64,000 nt of DNA from Nocardia carnea. Its GTDB lineage: Bacteria > Actinomycetota > Actinomycetes > Mycobacteriales > Mycobacteriaceae. Numbering within the stretch: position 1 is the first letter of the stretch; the number at the start of each line of letters is the position of its first letter. This document shows positions 44,208 to 53,261 of this stretch, one piece after another. A model generated the notes under the pieces. The model ran no database searches. It saw only the letters and a list, made by a program, of their open reading frames with translations, and was not told the origin of the DNA. The position numbers and the translations under genes are program-made. The DNA lies in assembly GCF_029869215.1 (NCBI RefSeq), contig NZ_JARWPM010000369.1:28995-92994 (forward strand), in the 5' to 3' direction.

Positions 44208-45685
44208 TCGGGATGACTCTCTACAAGCTGCCTCAGACGAGCCTTCCTAGCCTCGGTCATGCCACTCTGGTCGATCATTACACCCTCTCCGTCCGCAAGC
44301 GAGTCCTCGATCATTTCAATGAATTCATCGTCTGTTTGCGGGTTGGGTATCGGCTTACCTGCGACATCGGCCGGTCGATAATCGGGAATGACGTCCGGCG
44401 AGCTCTTGACATCCCAGTGGATACCCGAATCTGTATCGACGAACTCGCCGGTGTCTTCTCCGTTGGGACCTGGATGTGCACGCTCGAGCGGACCGACTCT
44501 CCCCGCGTTCTCATTGGATAAGCCGACCTCAGCCTCACGCCTCGACTGTGGACTGACCTTCCCGTTCTTCGCTGGGTCCTGCGCGAGTTCCTCCACGCGC
44601 TTGGCATATTCAGGTGTACCTGGGGTATTGCTCGGATTCGAAGGAACGGTCGCACCATCGTCTGCGGCGATATGGACGGCCATGGCGGCGATGGAGGCGA
44701 CGGCGGCGTTGATGGCGTTGTTGGTGAGGTCGGGGATGGCGGTGAAGCCGCCGGAGGCGGTGCCGGCTACGACGACGGCGCCGAAGATGGCTACGAGGCG
44801 GCTGATCGAGACGGCGTTCTTGATGATGCCGGCGGTGGTGGCGACGATTTCGGCGGTGACGACGGCGCCGCCGCCCGCGGCGGCGGGGGCGGCCAGTCCT
44901 GCGGAGGCGACGGCGGCGATTGCGACGATGGCGACGGTGATACCGATGGCGGCAGCGATTTCCTTGCCGGCGTCGGCGACCGCGGCTTGGATGTCGTTGC
45001 GCATTTCCTGAAGTGCGTCGTGGTGTTCGCCGACGGGGGTGACCAGGGCTTTGGATGCTTGGGCCAGCATGTCTGCGGCCTGGGTCAAGGTGTTGAGTTT
45101 GGCTTCGATCTCACCGATGTTCGGGTCGGTGTTGCCGGTGAAGGCGGCGTTGACGCCCCTGATCCGGTCGGCGGCGCCGGTTATGGTGGTGTGGTCGGCG
45201 AAGGTTTGCCAGGCGTCTCTGGCTTTGCCGAGGCGGCCGACGTCGCCGTTGGGTATGCGCCCCACCTGTGCGAGAAGTCCCGCGACTGCGCCTTCGTCGA
45301 GGCCGGGGCCGTTGTCACCTTTGGCGTTGGTAGGTAGCGCCAGCCCGGAGTCGTAGAGGGGTTCGGAGGCGGTGGGACGGTCGGGTTCTGGTCCACTGGC
45401 TTTGGCGCGGTTGGAGTGCCACCAGTTGTAGCCGTTTGCGGCCAGGACGTCGCCGAAGCGTTGCAGCGCGTTCGCCAGGGTCGCGGCGAGAGTGATGATG
45501 TCGGCGGTGTGTTTGTTGTAGGTGGTGGTCCAGGCTTCGGAGTCCTTGTGGTCGCCGGCCATACCGCCGCATTCGTGCGTCAGCGTGTGCAGTAGTGGTC
45601 CCAGGGCGAGGGAGATGTCGCCGGCCAGGAGGTGGCATTTCTCGGCGGCGGCGTAGTACATGCCCGAGTCGATCACCCAGGTCAT
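44183..45685 (-). CDS. WXG100-linked polymorphic toxin with nuclease-like C-terminus
   Basis: The 500-residue protein has an N-terminal helical domain of about 110 residues like type VII secreted proteins, a helical middle, and two glycine/alanine-rich membrane-like segments (about 245-320). A linker (about 350-385) leads to a C-terminal domain of about 120 residues. That tip has GEFVDTDSGIHWDVK, with E414, D425 and K427 in the order of a PD-(D/E)XK nuclease, and ends WQGKVLW. The gene is preceded by two WXG100-type genes and overlapped by a pentapeptide gene. A secreted antibacterial nuclease is inferred. Confidence 0.75.
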   Translation of the reverse strand: MTWVIDSGMYYAAAEKCHLLAGDISLALGPLLHTLTHECGGMAGDHKDSEAWTTTYNKHTADIITLAATLANALQRFGDVLAANGYNWWHSNRAKASGPEPDRPTASEPLYDSGLALPTNAKGDNGPGLDEGAVAGLLAQVGRIPNGDVGRLGKARDAWQTFADHTTITGAADRIRGVNAAFTGNTDPNIGEIEAKLNTLTQAADMLAQASKALVTPVGEHHDALQEMRNDIQAAVADAGKEIAAAIGITVAIVAIAAVASAGLAAPAAAGGGAVVTAEIVATTAGIIKNAVSISRLVAIFGAVVVAGTASGGFTAIPDLTNNAINAAVASIAAMAVHIAADDGATVPSNPSNTPGTPEYAKRVEELAQDPAKNGKVSPQSRREAEVGLSNENAGRVGPLERAHPGPNGEDTGEFVDTDSGIHWDVKSSPDVIPDYRPADVAGKPIPNPQTDDEFIEMIEDSLADGEGVMIDQSGMTEARKARLRQLVESHPEWQGKVLW

Positions 45686-45688
45686 CGG

Positions 45689-45985
45689 TTATCCGCCTTC
45701 GAGCATCTTCTTGTTGACCTGGGCGGCGGTGGTGTAGCGGGTGTGGGCGGTGCGGGCGGCGTCGCTGATATCGGCCAGGCCGGTGGCGAACTCGCGGGCG
45801 CCGGTCGACCACAGGCGGTGGGCGTCGCGGTAGGCGTTGGCGGCCAGGGTTTCCCAGGCGCCGTCGAGGGTGGCGACTTTGTCGTCGATGAGGTCGAGTT
45901 GTTCGGTGAGGTAGCCGGCGAGGTTCGACAGGCGGGCGATGAGGTTGTCGAGGCGTTCGATATCGACGGCGAATTCGGTGCTCAT
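45689..45985 (-). CDS. WXG100-family type VII secretion protein (variant)
   Basis: The 98-residue protein is a two-helix hairpin. The turn reads DGAWETLAANAY, so the WxG motif is replaced by WET. It overlaps the next WXG100 gene by ATGA and lies just upstream of the toxin gene. Such partners usually form heterodimers that deliver the toxin to the secretion ATPase. Confidence 0.85.
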   Translation of the reverse strand: MSTEFAVDIERLDNLIARLSNLAGYLTEQLDLIDDKVATLDGAWETLAANAYRDAHRLWSTGAREFATGLADISDAARTAHTRYTTAAQVNKKMLEGG

Positions 45986-46314
45986 AGGTTCAGGCTGGGG
46001 TATTGCTGGGAGTTGGCATCATCGGTGGCCTGGTAGCTGCCGGCTTGGACGCCGAGTTCGGCGGCCATACCGTCGAGCGCTTGCAGGATCTTGATGCCGC
46101 CGTCGCGTAGTTCGGTCCAGCCACCGGAGAACTCGTTCGCCGCGTCACCACGCCATCCGTCGGAGAGCAGGGCATCGACGTCCGTGCTCGCCGAATCCAG
46201 ACCCGACCGCAGGTTCCGCGCGATATCGGCCACGAACTGCCCGACTGCCCGAACCTGTTCCGGCACAACAGTGACATCACCGGCAGGGTTCGGATTCCCC
46301 CCTGAATCAACCAT
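45982..46314 (-). CDS. WXG100-family type VII secretion protein
   Basis: ATG 46314 opens MVDSGGNPNPAGDVTVV; the 110-residue protein has helix, LSDGWRGDAANEF (the WxG turn), then a second helix. The extension to 46551 is not supported. It is the first gene of the WXG100, WXG100-like, toxin, pentapeptide series and probably pairs with the 45689 product. Confidence 0.85.
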   Translation of the reverse strand: MVDSGGNPNPAGDVTVVPEQVRAVGQFVADIARNLRSGLDSASTDVDALLSDGWRGDAANEFSGGWTELRDGGIKILQALDGMAAELGVQAGSYQATDDANSQQYPSLNL

Positions 46315-46528
46315 GAGCACGAGACTATCAGGATATCGGCCAACTGCCGGATGAGGTTTCAGCCGCAATGCCCGTCCGGTTAACCGGCTCCACGTCGGAG
46401 TTCCGTCAAGAGTCTGCGGTAGGAACGTTTCATGTTGCGAACGGATGCCGACATGCCATGGTTGCCCGACCCTGTGGTCGGGCAACCGGACACACGGAAC
46501 CTCTCGCGGGCCTATCTGATTCCGGTCT

Positions 46529-46726
46529 TCACCGGAATCCGCCGGCGGCAACGTCCGCGACGAATCCGTCCCAATCGGCGGGGTCGAAGCTCAACGCCGG
46601 GCCGGTCGGGTTCTTCGAGTCACGAACACCGACCGTCCCACCGTCCAGGAACGCGACCTCGACACAATTCTGCTGACCGGAGCTGCGGCTGCTCTTGAAC
46701 CATTGCGCACTGGCTAGGTCGGTCAT
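46529..46726 (-). CDS. DUF397 domain protein
   Basis: The 65-residue protein is a DUF397 (WhiJ/Scr1-associated) protein: WFKSSRSSGQQNCVEVAFLDGG, then VGVRDSKNPTGPALSF and a C-terminal helix with the usual WDGFVADV. It starts at ATG 46726, overlapping the regulator stop (ATGA). In Streptomyces such pairs behave as antitoxin-like regulators of development. Confidence 0.9.
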   Translation of the reverse strand: MTDLASAQWFKSSRSSGQQNCVEVAFLDGGTVGVRDSKNPTGPALSFDPADWDGFVADVAAGGFR

Positions 46727-47610
46727 TGTTCCCACTCCTTGCGTGCCTCGCGAACCAGGTCTCTGGACTCGTCGACTGAATACGCTACTCGCCGTAGCCG
46801 TTCCATAGCCCGCGTATACATCGCGACATCGGAACCTCCTTCGATGTAGACCCTGCCGAAATAGCCCTCCGCGTATGCCACCGCAGGTTGGCGCATCCGC
46901 GATGTCGGCATGGGTGGCAGAGAGAACACGACGAAAGGCCCGGCGATAAGCCCGAGCGGGTCCTTGGCGTCCCGCCGCACGACCCGCATCGTCACGCTCG
47001 GCAGTCGCGATGCGTCCAGCAGGTGCGACAACTGATCCGCGAAGACGCCGGGGCCACCGATTCCCGAATGGAGTGCGGGTTCGGCAATCAACGCTTCGAG
47101 TTGAAAGTCCGGTTCGCCCAATCGTTCCTGCCGCAGACCGACAACTTCAAGGGACAGTTCCACCTCGTCGGGCGGCATATCCCGGAATTCGGACCAGAGC
47201 AGCGCGCGGCGATATTCCTTTGTTTGCAGCAGGCCAGGAATCAACACGGTCTCCCAGGTCGATATGCCAGTCGCGGACTCTTCCAAACCGATGAAGTGGT
47301 TGAAGGTTTCGGGCACCGCCGAGGCATATGCCTGCCACCAGCCGCCGTCAGAGCCCATTGACTGTCGGATTTCCCGAGCCAGATCGAGGACCGTTCTCCG
47401 CTCCTCATCGGTACTGCAAAATGCATTGCACAAGGCATTCATGGCCATATCCGTGACCTTGGTCTTGAGGCCGTCCTCCAGCCGGCCGTAGGTCTGCGGT
47501 GAAGTCTCGGCGGCGCGCGCGGCGCCGGCTTGTGTCATTTCGGCCCTGAGGCGCATCTTTCGCAGCTGCCGCCCCAACGCCCGGCGGGGGAGCATGGACC
47601 CACTACCCAC
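46723..47610 (-). CDS. XRE-family regulator with DUF5753 domain
   Basis: The protein has an N-terminal helix-turn-helix (LGRQLRKMRLRAEMTQAGAARAAETSPQTYGRLEDG) and a DUF5753 domain with WETVLIPGLLQTKEYRRAL. GTG 47610 follows GAGGG; ATG 47595 is an alternative. It forms a coupled pair with DUF397. Such pairs abound in Actinobacteria and do not by themselves point to a toxin. The 425 bases between this start and the EspG gene hold no supported gene. Confidence 0.88.
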   Translation of the reverse strand: MGSGSMLPRRALGRQLRKMRLRAEMTQAGAARAAETSPQTYGRLEDGLKTKVTDMAMNALCNAFCSTDEERRTVLDLAREIRQSMGSDGGWWQAYASAVPETFNHFIGLEESATGISTWETVLIPGLLQTKEYRRALLWSEFRDMPPDEVELSLEVVGLRQERLGEPDFQLEALIAEPALHSGIGGPGVFADQLSHLLDASRLPSVTMRVVRRDAKDPLGLIAGPFVVFSLPPMPTSRMRQPAVAYAEGYFGRVYIEGGSDVAMYTRAMERLRRVAYSVDESRDLVREARKEWEQ

Positions 47611-48035
47611 GATATTTACCCTCGCTAACTGGATGGTGTCTATATGGAAGGCGCCGTGGTGGAAAAGTCGTCGCACCATAGCATTTCCCCGGTGATGGAG
47701 CGGCGGAACGCGGCGCCGGTCCGATCTACTGGAGAAGCGCCCGGTTCAGGTCGTTCCTCGACTCACCTTCGAGAAACGTCACCACCGCAGCATCGAAAAC
47801 TGTTGCGGCAGGGTCCGGCACCGTCCATGTGCCCCCGCCGGACCCTGTGCCGGGCGTAGGCCAAGACTAACCCCAGGAGCGGAATATGTTGTGCGAATGC
47901 GGTTCTGCGATATCGGCTCGGCAGACACCGGGCGCTGTGAACAGACGTCGTGACCGGTACGCACCGGGTACCCGGGGCATTCGCCGTATCCAGCACGCAC
48001 CACCATCGCTGCGGCCGGTACCGGGCCGCGGCAGT
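47611..48035. other. Intergenic gap without supported gene
   Basis: The stretch lies upstream of the XRE gene and after the end of the EspG operon. Only short frames with no family signal are present. It must hold the XRE promoter, but none could be picked with confidence. Confidence 0.4.
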
Positions 48036-48743
48036 TCAGGCCGGGGCGATCAGTTTCGCCAGCAGTTGTTTGAGCTCCGCGGTCGAGACCGGGTCGATCC
48101 GGAAATCCCGGTATTCGTGCCGGTAGACGTAGCGTCCGTCGTCACGGATATCGAACCAGCTGAGATAGCCGGGCGGGAAGGGACGGCTGTCGCCGAGCCC
48201 CCGCCGCACCTCGATATGACCGGACCCGGTGCGTGGCGCACGGAGCAGGCGGCGCATCCGGTCGGGGACCTGCGGGGTGGAGCCGATCCACATGCCGTCG
48301 GTTTCCCGCATCCGGTCGATATCGTCGACCAACGAGGGCCGTGTCCCTTTCTGAACGTCACCGAGTACGGCATCGACCATCATCGGCACCACCTTGGGGG
48401 TCCCGGCACGCAGCACGATAGTGCCGCCGGTTTCCGGGTCGGGCCCGGGACGCTGCACCATGGCGACACCCACCGTGCCGTCGATGGCGGCGTAGGCGCG
48501 AATCGGATCGGTCCGCGAACCATAGAGTGCGACAGTCGTTTCCGGAGCGGCAGCCACCCGGAGGGCCGCATCGAGGTCGGGGTCGGAACCCTTCGGGAAG
48601 CGGGCGTTCAGTTCGGCGGAAAGCCGGTCGTAGTCGGATTCCCAGCGGGCCGCCGACACCATACTCAGCGGGAACGGGTACCGGTCACGGTCGGTGACTC
48701 TCCAGACGTGCATGAACTCATCGGGGGTGAATTCCCATCTCAC
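48036..48743 (-). CDS. EspG-family type VII secretion chaperone
   Basis: The 235-residue protein matches ESX-associated EspG: FTPDEFMHVWRV at the start and a body of mixed strands and helices, ending AELKQLLAKLIAPA. EspG chaperones bind PE/PPE or similar substrates before export by the type VII machine. GTG 48743 overlaps the stop of the PPE-like gene. The paired position with a PPE-like protein fits the usual partnership. Confidence 0.85.
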   Translation of the reverse strand: MRWEFTPDEFMHVWRVTDRDRYPFPLSMVSAARWESDYDRLSAELNARFPKGSDPDLDAALRVAAAPETTVALYGSRTDPIRAYAAIDGTVGVAMVQRPGPDPETGGTIVLRAGTPKVVPMMVDAVLGDVQKGTRPSLVDDIDRMRETDGMWIGSTPQVPDRMRRLLRAPRTGSGHIEVRRGLGDSRPFPPGYLSWFDIRDDGRYVYRHEYRDFRIDPVSTAELKQLLAKLIAPA

Positions 48744-50089
48744 CGATGACCACCCTGATCTCGCGCGGGTTCGGCTGCCGCCGCATCGTCGCCGATGGTC
48801 GGCGGCACCATCGGCTGTTGCGGGCCGAGCAGTTCCTCGCTCCGGTCGATGATCAGGTAATCGGGAATCTTGTGGTCCTGCTCGTCCTCGCCGCGCCCGG
48901 CTCCACCCGGGGCCATCATGCCCGGCATACCGCCCATCCCAGCGGGCCGCCCCGCGCGTGCTGCCTGAGCGGCCGTGGTACCGCCGGGGGTGGGTGTGGT
49001 TCCCGGCGTACCCGGAACACTGCGGCCGGGCACGGGTGGTGTTCCCGGACGGCCGGGCGAACCGGGGACACTGGGTACTCCGGGGCTCCCGGGGCTTCCC
49101 GGACGCGACGGAGTTCCGGGGACCGTGGGTGTACCGGTGGGAGCACCGCGCGGAGTATCGCCCGACGTCGTGGTGGAGGGTGTGGTGGCGGGCTGCTGTC
49201 CGGCCGGATTACCGGCAGGCGTTTCGGTGCCGGCGGCGGTGGTCGCCTGCGGATCTTCCGCACCCGGCTGTCCTGGCTGCTCCCCTGCGGGCTGGTTTCC
49301 CGGCGATCCCGTGGTGTTTCCGGGCGTGCCCGGGCTGTTGGTGGTGGACGTGCCCGGCGGGTTCGTCCCCGCGGGTCCCTCCCCTGGCGTGTACACCGGG
49401 ACGAATGTCGGCACGCCCTCTCCGGCCGGCTGGTAGGTCGGCTTGTAAATCGAGTTCATCACCCCGATGGCGACCTGGCGCTGCTCTTCCTGCTGCCGTC
49501 CGAAATCGGCCTCCGACGACGGTGCGGCCGCGCCCAACAGGACAGTCGCGACCTGTTCGGCATCGTCGGGCAGCCCCGCAGTGGGCACGGCACGCACGGG
49601 CGGTGGCGGCACCGACAGCTGCACCGCGTCCGCGCCAGCCGCCACCGAACCGACCCGATACCCGATCGCCGAAACGGCGCGCTGCAAATTGTCGGCGCCG
49701 TCGAAGAACGTTTCCGCTGCGGTTGCCGCAGTGGTGGCGAATTCACCCGAAAAACTTTCGGAGAGTGCGCGATTCAGTGCGAGCCGGGAACCGAGAACTT
49801 TGGCCGACAAACCGGTCGCGATTGTCCGCCATGTTTCACCCAATTCGGTGATTGCGCGGACATTCATTGCCCCCACCTTGTCGTAGATCTCCGCATGCGA
49901 CAAGCCCTCGAAATGCTCCATCGCGGTGATATACGACGGGTCCTGCGAATCATGGGTGATATCGCGTTCGCTGCCAGCGGCACCTTCGCGGCCCTGCTGG
50001 GCGAGGGTCTGCGCCTCCTGTACGTCAATAACCCGCTGCGCGTCATCGGTGGCGAGGAACGGAAACGCAGCCTCGGGCTCCTCGCTCAT
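48740..50089 (-). CDS. PPE-like type VII substrate with collagen-like repeats
   Basis: The 449-residue protein has a helical N-terminal domain (1-215, with WRTIATGLSAKV and a SFSGEFATTAATAAE helix). Then comes a Pro/Gly/Thr-rich region (220-395) with PGxPGxPG repeats like collagen, and an acidic C-terminus with DYLIIDRSEELLG. The repeat region is probably disordered or surface-exposed. It is co-translated with EspG and a DUF3558 lipoprotein, so it is likely a type VII substrate. Confidence 0.8.
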   Translation of the reverse strand: MSEEPEAAFPFLATDDAQRVIDVQEAQTLAQQGREGAAGSERDITHDSQDPSYITAMEHFEGLSHAEIYDKVGAMNVRAITELGETWRTIATGLSAKVLGSRLALNRALSESFSGEFATTAATAAETFFDGADNLQRAVSAIGYRVGSVAAGADAVQLSVPPPPVRAVPTAGLPDDAEQVATVLLGAAAPSSEADFGRQQEEQRQVAIGVMNSIYKPTYQPAGEGVPTFVPVYTPGEGPAGTNPPGTSTTNSPGTPGNTTGSPGNQPAGEQPGQPGAEDPQATTAAGTETPAGNPAGQQPATTPSTTTSGDTPRGAPTGTPTVPGTPSRPGSPGSPGVPSVPGSPGRPGTPPVPGRSVPGTPGTTPTPGGTTAAQAARAGRPAGMGGMPGMMAPGGAGRGEDEQDHKIPDYLIIDRSEELLGPQQPMVPPTIGDDAAAAEPARDQGGHR

Positions 50090-50090
50090 A

Positions 50091-50711
50091 TCAGTTCCCC
50101 TCCCCGATTTCGCGCTCGATCAGTGCAGCCGTCTTCTCGATATTTGTGCACGGATCGATACCCCGAGTCCGTCCCTCGAGTCGCAGTAGCTGGTCGACGA
50201 AGACCACACCCGCGGCGGTTCGCATGTTGATCGTGCAGGAATCACCTCGGTCCGGTTCCCTGCCGATTGTTGCCTCACGGCCATTTACTGAAATCGGACG
50301 CTGCCAGGAACCATTCTTCTCGGTCTCTTCTTCCAGAGTTACGTTTCCCGACATCACTGAGAGCGTGATCTCTTCCGATTCGAATCCACAGACCAGGAAG
50401 GTCCATTCCGCGAGCCAATCGTCCCCGCGCTCGCGGGTCGCCGGGTCGAACCCTGCCTCTCGAATCGTTTCGTCACTGATCCAAGTACACGGATCGAACA
50501 CCACATCCGGCCGGTCCTTGTTGACGTTCCGCCCGTCTTGTGCGGGGGGCTGCAAGCTCGGCTGGGTCAAAGTCGCACGGGCGGGCACGGCAGTGCCGTT
50601 TACCGCAGAAGGAGCCGGCGACGAGCCGGCTCCGGCAGGGTCTTCTCCGGATGAACAGGCCGGCACAGCGAACAGTGCTAGCCCGATGATGCCTGCGACA
50701 TACCGCCTCAT
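50091..50711 (-). CDS. DUF3558 family lipoprotein
   Basis: The 206-residue protein has a signal peptide ending in FAVPAC (lipobox cysteine 19) and the DUF3558 pattern: FDPCTWISDETIREAGFDPATRERGDDWL, a cysteine in LVCGFES, and DPCTNIEKTAALIEREI at the end. These are surface lipoproteins found beside type VII loci in Nocardia. ATG 50711 overlaps the preceding stop; the next gene begins one base after its end. Confidence 0.88.
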   Translation of the reverse strand: MRRYVAGIIGLALFAVPACSSGEDPAGAGSSPAPSAVNGTAVPARATLTQPSLQPPAQDGRNVNKDRPDVVFDPCTWISDETIREAGFDPATRERGDDWLAEWTFLVCGFESEEITLSVMSGNVTLEEETEKNGSWQRPISVNGREATIGREPDRGDSCTINMRTAAGVVFVDQLLRLEGRTRGIDPCTNIEKTAALIEREIGEGN

Positions 50712-51076
50712 TCCGCTACTCCTTCACCCGCCAAAACCAGCGCCCGGCGATTCATGTCATCGGCTTCTTCGAACAGTTGCCCTGCACGCAGGTAGGCCGC
50801 AGCCATTTTCAGGGCAGCCTCTTGGAGGCCCAGCAATGCTTCGTGCAGTTTCGTACCCTTTTTCGCGAATCCGTCCTGCAACTCGATCGCGGAACCGAAT
50901 CCACCGAAGCCCTCGGCTCGGAGGCTGCGTTGGGTCATCGCCAGCTCATCGTCGATGCTTTCCGCGAACCGGACGAACACGTCCGCACATCGCTGCGCCG
51001 CCCCCGCTTCCATCCGGAATGTCCCGGCCCCCGCCTGTTCCCACAGTGCGGCAGCCTGCCCCTGCCCGATATCCAC
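50708..51076 (-). CDS. Small helical ESX-associated protein
   Basis: The 122-residue protein is a helical hairpin with no cysteine (AAQRCADVFV contains the only one). It fits the size of WXG100-type or ESX accessory proteins, though no WxG turn is seen. GTG 51076 opens MDIGQGQAAALWEQAG. It is the first gene of a five-member overlapping operon that ends with EspG. Function unknown. Confidence 0.7.
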   Translation of the reverse strand: MDIGQGQAAALWEQAGAGTFRMEAGAAQRCADVFVRFAESIDDELAMTQRSLRAEGFGGFGSAIELQDGFAKKGTKLHEALLGLQEAALKMAAAYLRAGQLFEEADDMNRRALVLAGEGVAE

Positions 51077-51661
51077 CGTTTGCCCGCCCTTCCATACGCC
51101 GCCTCACTGTATCGGACGCACCGGCGCCGCTTCTGGTTCCGGCTGCGGCGACCTCGTGGATCCCCGGACACCTGGGCGGACACTGGTACCTACCGGATCG
51201 ACACAGCTTCCACCGGCGCTCGACGGTGCGCGCCGGACGAGTTCGCCGGCTGCACACTCCCGCACGGCGGGTGCGCCGCCCTACCGACCGAAAGATGATC
51301 GTGCTCAGCAGCAGTGAGTCGAGGGGTTGAGGCGTATCCGGGCGGGTATGCCGGTCTCGGCGACGGTTCGGCGCCGCGCGAGGCGGCGCCTGCGCGATTC
51401 GGATCGCCGCGATTCCAAAGCCCGGCCGGTTGGCGGTCGGGCCACGGAAACCGGCTATGAGCTGCGCTGGCGCCAGCGACGAGGAAGGAGTTCGCGCGTC
51501 GCTGACCGCACCGCGCCCCCTGCGGGACGACTGCCGGTTACTTGTTCGTTGTCAACCTTTTCGTACAGGTTCGCCCCCGGAACCTGCGAACGAAAAGGAC
51601 CGGACGATGACTTCACCGTGTTGATTCCCGTCTGAATATCCACTGACCGGAGGATCCGCCG
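51077..51661. other. Intergenic gap upstream of the MarR gene
   Basis: No gene is supported in this 585-base stretch. It holds the promoter of the minus-strand ESX operon at its left and an inverted repeat near the MarR gene at its right. Confidence 0.45.
51556..51598. promoter_or_regulatory. Long inverted repeat upstream of the MarR gene
   Basis: CCTTTTCGTACAGGTTC (51556-51572) faces GAACCTGCGAACGAAAAGG (51580-51598). The arms match except for a one- versus three-base insert, with a 7-base centre. It lies about 65 bases before the MarR start and is the best candidate for its operator. Confidence 0.5.
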
Positions 51662-52189
51662 ATGACCATGTCCGATACGAGGACCACCAGCTCGACGTTG
51701 GTGGCCGAAGTGGAGCGAGTGCAGGTCGCGCTCATCCAGGCGGCCCGGCAGTTTCGGATGATGGCCCCAGCGGGGATCAACCAGTCGGCGCGCAGCGCGC
51801 TCGCGGCGGTCGTCAAGTTCGGCCCGCTGTCGATGTCCGAACTGGCGGCACACGAGGGCGTGGACCCGGCCGGTATCTCGCGTACGGTCCGGAGACTCGA
51901 GGAATCGGGGGATGTCGTGCGCCGCATATCGGCTGCGGATGCCCGCGTCAATCTGATCGAGGTGACCGAATCCGGCAGGGAGCAGTTCCTGCGCAGCCGC
52001 AGGCAGCTGACCGAAATCATTCTGGACCGCATCTCCGGACTCACTCCCGAACAGCTGGCAACGATTGTCGCCCTCGGAGAAGGGTTGGAACTCCTGGTGT
52101 CGGCGACGGCTCCGCGCCCGGCCGAGCACCTCTTCTCAGATACTCGCGAATCGCGCTGGCACCCACATAGTTCATCGACCGTCCCTTGA
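51662..52189 (+). CDS. MarR-family transcriptional regulator
   Basis: The 175-residue protein has a MarR winged helix: LSMSELAAHEGVDPAGISRTVRRLEESGDVVRR and DARVNLIEVTESGREQF. AGGAG precedes ATG 51662. The C-terminal 30 residues are extra and low in structure. No target gene is adjacent; a degraded stretch (52190-52617) follows, so its original target may be lost. Confidence 0.88.
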   Translation: MTMSDTRTTSSTLVAEVERVQVALIQAARQFRMMAPAGINQSARSALAAVVKFGPLSMSELAAHEGVDPAGISRTVRRLEESGDVVRRISAADARVNLIEVTESGREQFLRSRRQLTEIILDRISGLTPEQLATIVALGEGLELLVSATAPRPAEHLFSDTRESRWHPHSSSTVP

Positions 52190-52617
52190 CCGGCATACAC
52201 GTATCCCGGGGCCGGTCCACCGGTACAGACCTGCTCGCCGGCGACCACACCCGCGCCGCCGGCCGATCGAACGGAGCCCCTGACTGTGCCGAGTACTGAG
52301 CCGACCACCGGAAGGACGAGTCGGACACCACACAACCGACCGCCGGATCCTAGCCGCGGTGGTGGCCGCGTTCGCCTACCTTCGCCCGCGAAGTCCCCGC
52401 TCTGGGCGGAGGCCATGACCAAACGCCACCAGGGTCTGGAGCCACGAGGTCGCGTATCGGCCCCTGCCGGGAGTGATCGCGCTACCACTGGCGCTCATCA
52501 TCCCGCCGGCAGTGGAGTGTGGACAGTGATGGCCGCACGGATGGACAACCCACTGGTCCCGTCACTCGGGGCGATCGCCGAGGAATTGATGGCCCCGCAC
52601 CGAGTGCCGCCGTACGC
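52190..52617. other. Gap without intact gene, possibly degenerate
   Basis: The sequence has only short interrupted frames. A piece near 52440-52520 reads EVAYRPLPGVIALPLALIIPPA and could be a membrane-protein remnant, but the evidence is too weak to name it. Confidence 0.35.
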
Positions 52618-53055
52618 TCAGAAGCCGCGCAGGCGGTCCGGGACCACCCGGATCGGCACCGAGTAGTCGGCGCGGAACTGATCGGCGGTCATCGACAGGC
52701 CGGCCAGTCCGTCCCGGTACTTCTCCAGGTAGGCCGCGATCTCGTCGGCGTCCGGGCCCAGTTCGAGGCGCGCGGTGCCGCCGAAGACGATGATGTCGCC
52801 GCCGGATGCGGTGCCGTTGAAGTGCAGCGCCACCCGGGGGTTGCGGGCGATATTGCGGAGTTTGGGCCGGTCGGGCTCGCTGAAGATCAGGAAGGATTCC
52901 CCGTCCCAGCGGAACCAGACCGGGTTCGGCTGCGGGGTGCCGGTGGGGCCCACGGTGGTGAGCCAGACGATCTCCTCCCGGTCCAGCCGTTCGGCCACCC
53001 GCGCACCGAATTCCGTTGCCGGATCGAATAGTTCGTTGACCTGCGATGTTGCCAT
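52618..53055 (-). CDS. PPOX-class F420-dependent oxidoreductase
   Basis: The 145-residue protein is a split-barrel flavin/F420 binder: IVWLTTVGPTGTPQPNPVWF, FLIFSEPDRPKLRNI and PRVALHFNG, close to the actinobacterial TIGR03667 type. ATG 53055 follows GGAGG. It may reduce a small molecule with reduced F420. F420 use is inferred from the family, not read directly. Confidence 0.85.
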   Translation of the reverse strand: MATSQVNELFDPATEFGARVAERLDREEIVWLTTVGPTGTPQPNPVWFRWDGESFLIFSEPDRPKLRNIARNPRVALHFNGTASGGDIIVFGGTARLELGPDADEIAAYLEKYRDGLAGLSMTADQFRADYSVPIRVVPDRLRGF

Positions 53056-53261
53056 GGGCCGACCTCCAGATCCTCGGGGGCTTCGCCGGAACAACACCCT
53101 CGCCCGCACTGCTGTTCCCCGCAAGAGCGGCGACCGGGGCAAAACCGTATGCATTCGATAACAGTGATTTTATAGGTTACTTTTCCGCAAAATTCATCGA
53201 CGGCGGCGCTCTGCCGTGCGAAGGTTCTACCTGCTCGTCAACTCCCCTGGAAGAAGATGCC

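Noticed and set aside
48740..50089. CRISPR-like or satellite repeat suggested by the repetitive Pro/Gly coding stretch
   Set aside because: The repetition is at the protein level (PGxPG) with varied codons and no spacers.
52190..52617. Possible membrane-protein remnant
   Set aside because: A short hydrophobic piece is not enough to name a family.
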